A stretch of 35,743 nucleotides of DNA from contig JAHIVT010000034.1 of assembly GCA_018816555.1 (NCBI GenBank), positions 1-35,743 on the forward strand, in the 5' to 3' direction. The stretch's first letter is position 1, and each line of letters begins with the position of its first letter. The translations under genes and the position numbers were made by a program. This document shows, piece by piece, positions 32,033 to 35,743 of this stretch. The DNA comes from Pseudomonadota bacterium (GTDB lineage Bacteria > Desulfobacterota > Desulfobulbia > Desulfobulbales > SURF-16). The notes beneath the pieces are model-generated. The model was not told where the DNA came from. It saw only the letters and a program-made list of their open reading frames with translations, and searched no databases.

Positions 32033-34195
32033 ATGAAAAAAGTAGCGCCTGCGGGCGGCACGATACTGACCCTTATCGGTCTGCTGATGCTCATGTTTCT
32101 GCTTCAGCCTCTGCAGCAGCAGGCCCGGGCGGGAGACATTACTGAGGAAGCGGCTGCCGGGGCAGCAGGTAAAAGTGCTGATTTCCATGTGGTTTTCCAG
32201 GGTAATGACCACCTGTCCGACAGTGATCTGCGAGCTGCAGTGGCAGAAGAGCTGACCGGGTTTGCCGGATCGGACTATCCGGAGGCCAAGGCTGATGATG
32301 CGGCCTTTCTCCTTGAAAGCGCCTATAAAAAGGCTGGCTATGCCTTTGTCAAGGTGACCTATGCCATTGGGGGGGAAGACGGCCTTTTGCTCACGTTCAC
32401 TGTTGCCGAAGGCCCCCAGGTCCTGGTGAGCGGCATTTTTATTGACGGCAACACCACCTTTGCCGACAAAGAACTCCTCTCCTTTTTTGAAGCAAAAAGC
32501 AGCGGTCTTCTGGGGATGGGCAGCCTGGTCTTTGTCGAATCCCAGATCCGCGATGCCATTTCCGCCATCCATGATCTTTATACCGGCGACGGCTTCCTGA
32601 AAGTGAAGATCGATGGCCCGGTGTTGCAATTCAGCCCTGACCGCAGCAGGGTTGAGGTGCGGATCACCATTGATGAGGGACAGCGCATTACCGTGGGTGC
32701 GGTTCATTTCCAGGGGGACATTCTGGCGGATGCCCAAAGTGAACTGGGTAAACTTGCCGCCCAGTTGCACGGCAAACCGTTTATCGGCAGACGCAAGCTG
32801 ATGCTGCGGAGCGGGGTGCAGGAAATATACGGCAATTTGGGCTACCCGGATGTGCAGGCCGATATTGACGAAAACAGGGCTGATTCCTCCCCTGAGATCA
32901 ATCTCACCTGCACCATCAAGAGCGGGCCGCGGGTGATCATTGCCGGCATAGAGACTGTCGACGACACCCGGACGGACAGGGAGTTTATCCTGAACCGACT
33001 GGCTCTTCGGCAGGGTGATATCTTCAGCAGCCGGAAAAAACGGGAAAGCTTCCAGCGCTTATACCAGACCGGGTTGTTCCGCAGGGTCGCTCTCGATTTG
33101 TCACCAGGGGCCAATGACGATGAGCGGATTCTCACCGTGCATCTTGAAGAGTCCCTGGCCCGGGAGGTCTTTTTCCAGGGAGGCTGGGGATCCTATGAAC
33201 TGCTGCGGGGCAGCGCCGGTTTTCAGGACAGGAACATTTTCGGCAGCGGCCGGGTGTTCCGCGCTGATATCGGCGGCTCGGTCAAGAGTGCCAATGTGGA
33301 GGCGTCGGTGCGGGACCCGTGGTTTTTCGGCACCGACATCAGCGCCGATCTTCCCGTGTTTTATCGCTACCGGGAAGAACCGTCCTTTACCAGCGAGGAA
33401 CTCGGTATGTCCGTGCTCTTCACCAAGGATCTGCGCAAAGACCTGTCAGCCTCGCTGGGTTACCTCTACAGCAGCACCAAGACCACGGATATTGCCGCCA
33501 TGGATATTGCCGATCAGGAAAACAATTATACCATCGCCAGTGTCAAGTTGCAGACCACCCTGGATACCAGAAACGACATCTTTTACCCCACCGGCGGCAG
33601 AAGAATTTTTGTGGCAGCGGAGGTTGCCGAACCCTCCCTGGGCAGCGGGCTGTCCTTTTATCGTTTTAATTTCGGGGCACGGGAGTTTTACCCCCTCAGT
33701 AAAAAAAATACCCTGGCGCTGCGCTATATCACCGGGGTCATTTTTCCCGGTAGGGACCAGATAACCATCCCCATCGGCGAGCGATTCTTTAACGGCGGCG
33801 AAAATACGGTGCGCAGTTTCCGCCAGTCCGAGCTCGGTCCGAAAGATGCCTCCGGCGATCCTCTGGGCGGCATGGCTTATAATGTGTTTACCGTGGAGTT
33901 GCGTCGCCTGCTGACCGATCGGCTTGCCGCTTCTCTCTTCCTGGATTACGGCAATGTCTCCCCCAATCTGTCCCCGGAAGAGGACAGCGATGGCCCGTTT
34001 ACCGACAGTCAGGATGTGATCGACAGCACATTACGTGATTACTTCAGTGATTTCAGGCCGGGGCTGGGCGTGGGCCTGCAGTATCTGCTGCCCATAGGCC
34101 CGGCCCGGCTTGATTTTGCCTGGAATCCGGATCAGGATAAGGACAGGGAGGAGGACAGCTTCACCGTGCATTTCAGCATCGGCATGGCCTTTTAA
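32033..34195 (+). CDS. tamA: TamA-like outer-membrane Omp85/BamA-family protein
   Basis: A 720-residue Omp85 protein. Signal peptide about 1-34 (ending QQQARA). Four or so POTRA-type repeats lie at about 45-380. A 16-stranded barrel (about 385-720) contains the family motifs EVFFQGGWGSYELLRG near its start, a conserved VRSFRQSELGPKD loop (the Omp85 VRGF/Y-like motif in strand lid L6) and the final strand ending FTVHFSIGMAF. The terminal Phe is standard for barrel proteins. It is directly coupled to the tamB-like gene. E. coli TamA has three POTRAs and about 577 residues, so this one is larger. Confidence 0.88.
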   Translation: MKKVAPAGGTILTLIGLLMLMFLLQPLQQQARAGDITEEAAAGAAGKSADFHVVFQGNDHLSDSDLRAAVAEELTGFAGSDYPEAKADDAAFLLESAYKKAGYAFVKVTYAIGGEDGLLLTFTVAEGPQVLVSGIFIDGNTTFADKELLSFFEAKSSGLLGMGSLVFVESQIRDAISAIHDLYTGDGFLKVKIDGPVLQFSPDRSRVEVRITIDEGQRITVGAVHFQGDILADAQSELGKLAAQLHGKPFIGRRKLMLRSGVQEIYGNLGYPDVQADIDENRADSSPEINLTCTIKSGPRVIIAGIETVDDTRTDREFILNRLALRQGDIFSSRKKRESFQRLYQTGLFRRVALDLSPGANDDERILTVHLEESLAREVFFQGGWGSYELLRGSAGFQDRNIFGSGRVFRADIGGSVKSANVEASVRDPWFFGTDISADLPVFYRYREEPSFTSEELGMSVLFTKDLRKDLSASLGYLYSSTKTTDIAAMDIADQENNYTIASVKLQTTLDTRNDIFYPTGGRRIFVAAEVAEPSLGSGLSFYRFNFGAREFYPLSKKNTLALRYITGVIFPGRDQITIPIGERFFNGGENTVRSFRQSELGPKDASGDPLGGMAYNVFTVELRRLLTDRLAASLFLDYGNVSPNLSPEEDSDGPFTDSQDVIDSTLRDYFSDFRPGLGVGLQYLLPIGPARLDFAWNPDQDKDREEDSFTVHFSIGMAF

Positions 34196-34237
34196 TGGGT
34201 GGCCTCACCACAGAGGCGCAGGCCCACTGTAGATACA

Positions 34238-34261
34238 AGGGGCGGTTCGCGAACCGCCCCT
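34238..34261. repeat. 24-bp perfect palindrome (REP-like), possible terminator
   Basis: AGGGGCGGTTCG (34238-34249) is directly followed by its exact reverse complement CGAACCGCCCCT (34250-34261). The same kind of GGGGCGGTTCGNGAACCGCCCC palindrome occurs as dispersed repeats in many bacteria. It lies between convergent genes and may end transcription from tamA. Confidence 0.6.
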
Positions 34262-34313
34262 ACGGTGAAAAAGACCCTTTTACCCAAGGGGCATAAATCC
34301 GGGTCCATCAGAA

Positions 34314-34727
34314 TCAGTTGGTGTGACATACTCCACAGTCGCGTGCGGCGAATGTTGCTGTTTGGTGATGTACGTTGGTACTGCCGGGAGGCCCTTCAAT
34401 GTCTGCCACATCATGGCAGGTAAGGCAATCACGGGGGGAACTGACAACATCGGCTTGCAGAACCTCATTCCAGACCATGGAATGACAGCCGAGACAGTCA
34501 GTGGACAAGGCATGGTGTCTGTCCGGGTTTGGTGCCAGCAGCATTGGAAAGCTCACGAGATCGTCGTGACACATGCGGCAATCGGCTTCGGTGGGTTCTC
34601 CATCATAAATGGACATTCCTCCGGTGGCATCGGCATTTTTTGCGTTTGCCGCCTGGGCGAATATCCACAAGGCAAACAGACAGGCAACGGCCAGGGTCCA
34701 ATTCTTCTTACCTCTTCCCTTCTTCAT
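34314..34727 (-). CDS. Small periplasmic tetraheme c-type cytochrome
   Basis: A 137-residue exported cytochrome. Signal peptide about 1-29 (basic head KKGRGKK, cleaved after ANA). Four CXXCH motifs at CRMCH (50-54), CLGCH (78-82), CLTCH (101-105) and CGVCH (131-135). His71, His72, His120 and His121 could be distal axial ligands (DRHHALS and NVHHQTA). A strong GGGAGGAG site precedes the ATG. Likely an electron carrier between inner-membrane dehydrogenases and outer-membrane cytochromes. It is monocistronic and convergent with tamA. Confidence 0.85.
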   Translation of the reverse strand: MKKGRGKKNWTLAVACLFALWIFAQAANAKNADATGGMSIYDGEPTEADCRMCHDDLVSFPMLLAPNPDRHHALSTDCLGCHSMVWNEVLQADVVSSPRDCLTCHDVADIEGPPGSTNVHHQTATFAARDCGVCHTN

Positions 34728-34993
34728 TGTTCTCCTCCCTCAATAGGTTGGTTCTCATTTCGGTAGATGGCGTGTAGACAACACGTTCCTTCCATCGACC
34801 GTTATAACTTCAGACATCCTGATCTCGAGACTATTTACTATCGAGGGTTGCAATTGTCAACATATTGATTTTCCGTAAAAAAATGATTTTTTGGAGATGA
34901 TCAGCAGAGCGTGCTTGCCGATGCGGCAGGATTTTGATACGGTACCGGAATTCCCTGCCAGATCAAATTCCGTTACCCAGGCGAGGTGCCACT
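34728..34993. other. Upstream region of the tetraheme gene and IS66 target flank
   Basis: AT-rich sequence without a convincing gene. It must hold the minus-strand promoter of the tetraheme cytochrome. A short open frame at 34891-35106 crosses the IS66 end and is not a gene. Confidence 0.3.
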
Positions 34994-35059
34994 ATGCCGC
35001 AACTCCAGCTGCCGATTTTCGACCAGGGCATGACCCTGATCAACGTAAGCGCCAATTAA
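34994..35059 (+). pseudogene. N-terminal fragment of an HTH/transposase-like gene cut by IS66
   Basis: From ATG 34994 the frame reads MPQLQLPIFDQGMTLIN and is then broken by the IS66 terminal sequence, ending at TAA 35057. The start resembles a family of mobile-element proteins beginning MPQ..LPIFP.G.T.IN. Only 17 native codons remain in view; the rest, if any, lies beyond the IS. Confidence 0.35.
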
Positions 35060-35129
35060 AGCGCTTCTTTTCAGCGGTTGCAGAATCTGGCATGCTGTGC
35101 GCCTGAAATTTATCACAGGAGGCACCAGC

Positions 35130-35492
35130 ATGCAGAACGAAATCATTACACATCAATTCCATTCAAGAGCGGCAAAGGAAAAATACTGGCGGACTCATCT
35201 CGCCGCCCAGGGACGAAGCGGACTGAGCCAGGTGGAATATTGCCGGCGTAACCGCCTGAGTAAAAGTACTTTCGGGTGGTGGAAGCAGAAATTAAACAAG
35301 AGCGGCTCACCGCCCTGCACCCTGATTCCGGTTTCTGTAGTAACGGCTAAAAACAGCGCTCCGTTCAAGTCCGGCCCGCAAACGTCCTCGGGCTTGACGT
35401 TGATTGCCCGGAGCGGTGAGCTGATTGAAATCGGGATGGATTTTCATCCGCCCACCCTTGCCCTGGTATTGCGGACCCTGGAGAAAATGTGA
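35130..35492 (+). CDS. tnpA: IS66 accessory protein TnpA
   Basis: A 120-residue protein of the IS66 OrfA/TnpA family. The N-terminal helix-turn-helix (about 12-55) carries WRTHLAAQGRSGLSQVEYCR and LSKSTFGWWKQKL, typical of the family. The C-terminus ends LALVLRTLEKM. ATG 35130 follows GGAGGCACCAGC. Its TGA overlaps the tnpB ATG (TGATG), as usual in IS66. It is needed with TnpB and TnpC for transposition; the exact role is not settled. Confidence 0.85.
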   Translation: MQNEIITHQFHSRAAKEKYWRTHLAAQGRSGLSQVEYCRRNRLSKSTFGWWKQKLNKSGSPPCTLIPVSVVTAKNSAPFKSGPQTSSGLTLIARSGELIEIGMDFHPPTLALVLRTLEKM

Positions 35493-35743
35493 TGTTCGTG
35501 CCCGGAGGCGTTTCGGTTTATCTGGCTGCCGGAGCAACCGACATGCGCAAATCCATCGACGGCCTGTCGATCATGGTATCGCAGGCGCTGAATTTTGATC
35601 CCTTCTCCGGACATCTTTTTGTCTTCAGCAACCGGCGCCGGAATATGGTGAAGATGCTGTACTGGGACCGCAATGGATTCTGCCTTTGGCAAAAACGTCT
35701 GGAGAAGGATCGTTTCCGTTGGCCAGAGAGTGGACACAAGGTC
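35492..35743 (+). CDS. tnpB: IS66 accessory protein TnpB (partial, runs off the window)
   Basis: The first 84 codons of the IS66 Orf2/TnpB family: VYLAAGATDMRKSIDGLS, then LFVFSNRRRNMVKMLYWDRN and GFCLWQKRLEKDRFRWP, all highly characteristic. TnpB is normally about 115 residues. The start is within the tnpA stop, so the two are coupled. The frame is open at the window end, so no truncation can be judged. Confidence 0.9.
   Translation, partial: MFVPGGVSVYLAAGATDMRKSIDGLSIMVSQALNFDPFSGHLFVFSNRRRNMVKMLYWDRNGFCLWQKRLEKDRFRWPESGHKV

Larger units (their letters stand above)
35045..35743 (+). mobile_element. IS66-family insertion sequence, left part (right end outside the window)
   Basis: The element appears to start at GTAAGCGCCAATTAAAGCGC (35045), matching the 5'-GTAA terminal repeat of IS66 elements. 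It encodes tnpA and the start of tnpB in the usual overlapping order; tnpC should follow outside. IS66 makes 8-bp target duplications, so the right flank should repeat TGATCAAC (35037-35044). Confidence 0.75.

Noticed and set aside
34891-35106. 71-codon frame upstream of tnpA
   Set aside because: It crosses the IS66 end and the broken gene fragment in a different frame, with no ribosome site.

Overview
The window looks like chromosome from a Gram-negative anaerobe of the Desulfobacterota (Geobacter or Desulfobulbales type). The reasons are large secreted multiheme c-type cytochromes, a TamB/TamA outer-membrane pair, many two-component systems, a VPLPA-CTERM sorting signal, a CCG-domain iron-sulfur oxidoreductase and, most tellingly, two genes that read through an in-frame UGA with a SECIS-like hairpin directly after it. 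The lineage is inferred from gene content, not from a marker gene. I see no rRNA, tRNA or CRISPR array.

Layout: (1) 1-6.1 kb is a patchwork: a truncated CpxA-like kinase behind an intact CpxR-like regulator (minus strand), a secreted S8 protease with MopE-like Cys/Asp repeats and a frameshifted tail, a DUF3999-like remnant, a ferritin-like protein and an LTA-synthase-family membrane protein. (2) 6.5-10.6 kb is a compact four-gene plus-strand operon: an Fe-S/CCG oxidoreductase fused to a TVP38/TMEM64 (VTT) membrane domain, a second membrane protein, a YdjY-like exported protein, and a MerB-family organomercurial lyase. An ordinary gene call stops that lyase at 10464; it reads through a UGA to 10596, giving exactly the 212 residues of classical MerB with Sec at the catalytic Cys159 position. 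(3) 10.9-12.5 kb has an integron-integrase-like relic, a VPLPA-CTERM secreted protein and a TrmO-like protein. (4) 12.7-16 kb is a self-contained sensory operon: PepSY protein, four-repeat COG4705 membrane protein, OmpR-type regulator and kinase, with a direct-repeat box over the -35 region of the first gene. (5) 16-20.1 kb has a TolB/FlgO-like FG-GAP protein, a small Cys-rich protein and a long gene-poor stretch with relics and inverted repeats. (6) 20.2-23.5 kb, minus strand, is a roughly ten-heme secreted cytochrome with PKD-like domains, split by an in-frame UGA at codon 133, a second candidate selenoprotein. (7) 24.2-34.2 kb has a parvulin isomerase, a NarL-type regulator with its kinase, then tamB-tamA. 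(8) 34.3 kb to the end has a tetraheme cytochrome and the left end of an IS66-family element inserted in a short gene fragment.

Most notable: the selenocysteine MerB-like protein inside a membrane/redox operon (a possible organomercury or metalloid detoxification system with no merA in view), and the selenocysteine multiheme cytochrome. Both would be mis-annotated by a normal gene caller. The case for each rests on frame continuity, conserved residue positions and a hairpin of bacterial SECIS geometry, all visible in the sequence. Whether either is already described could not be checked here.
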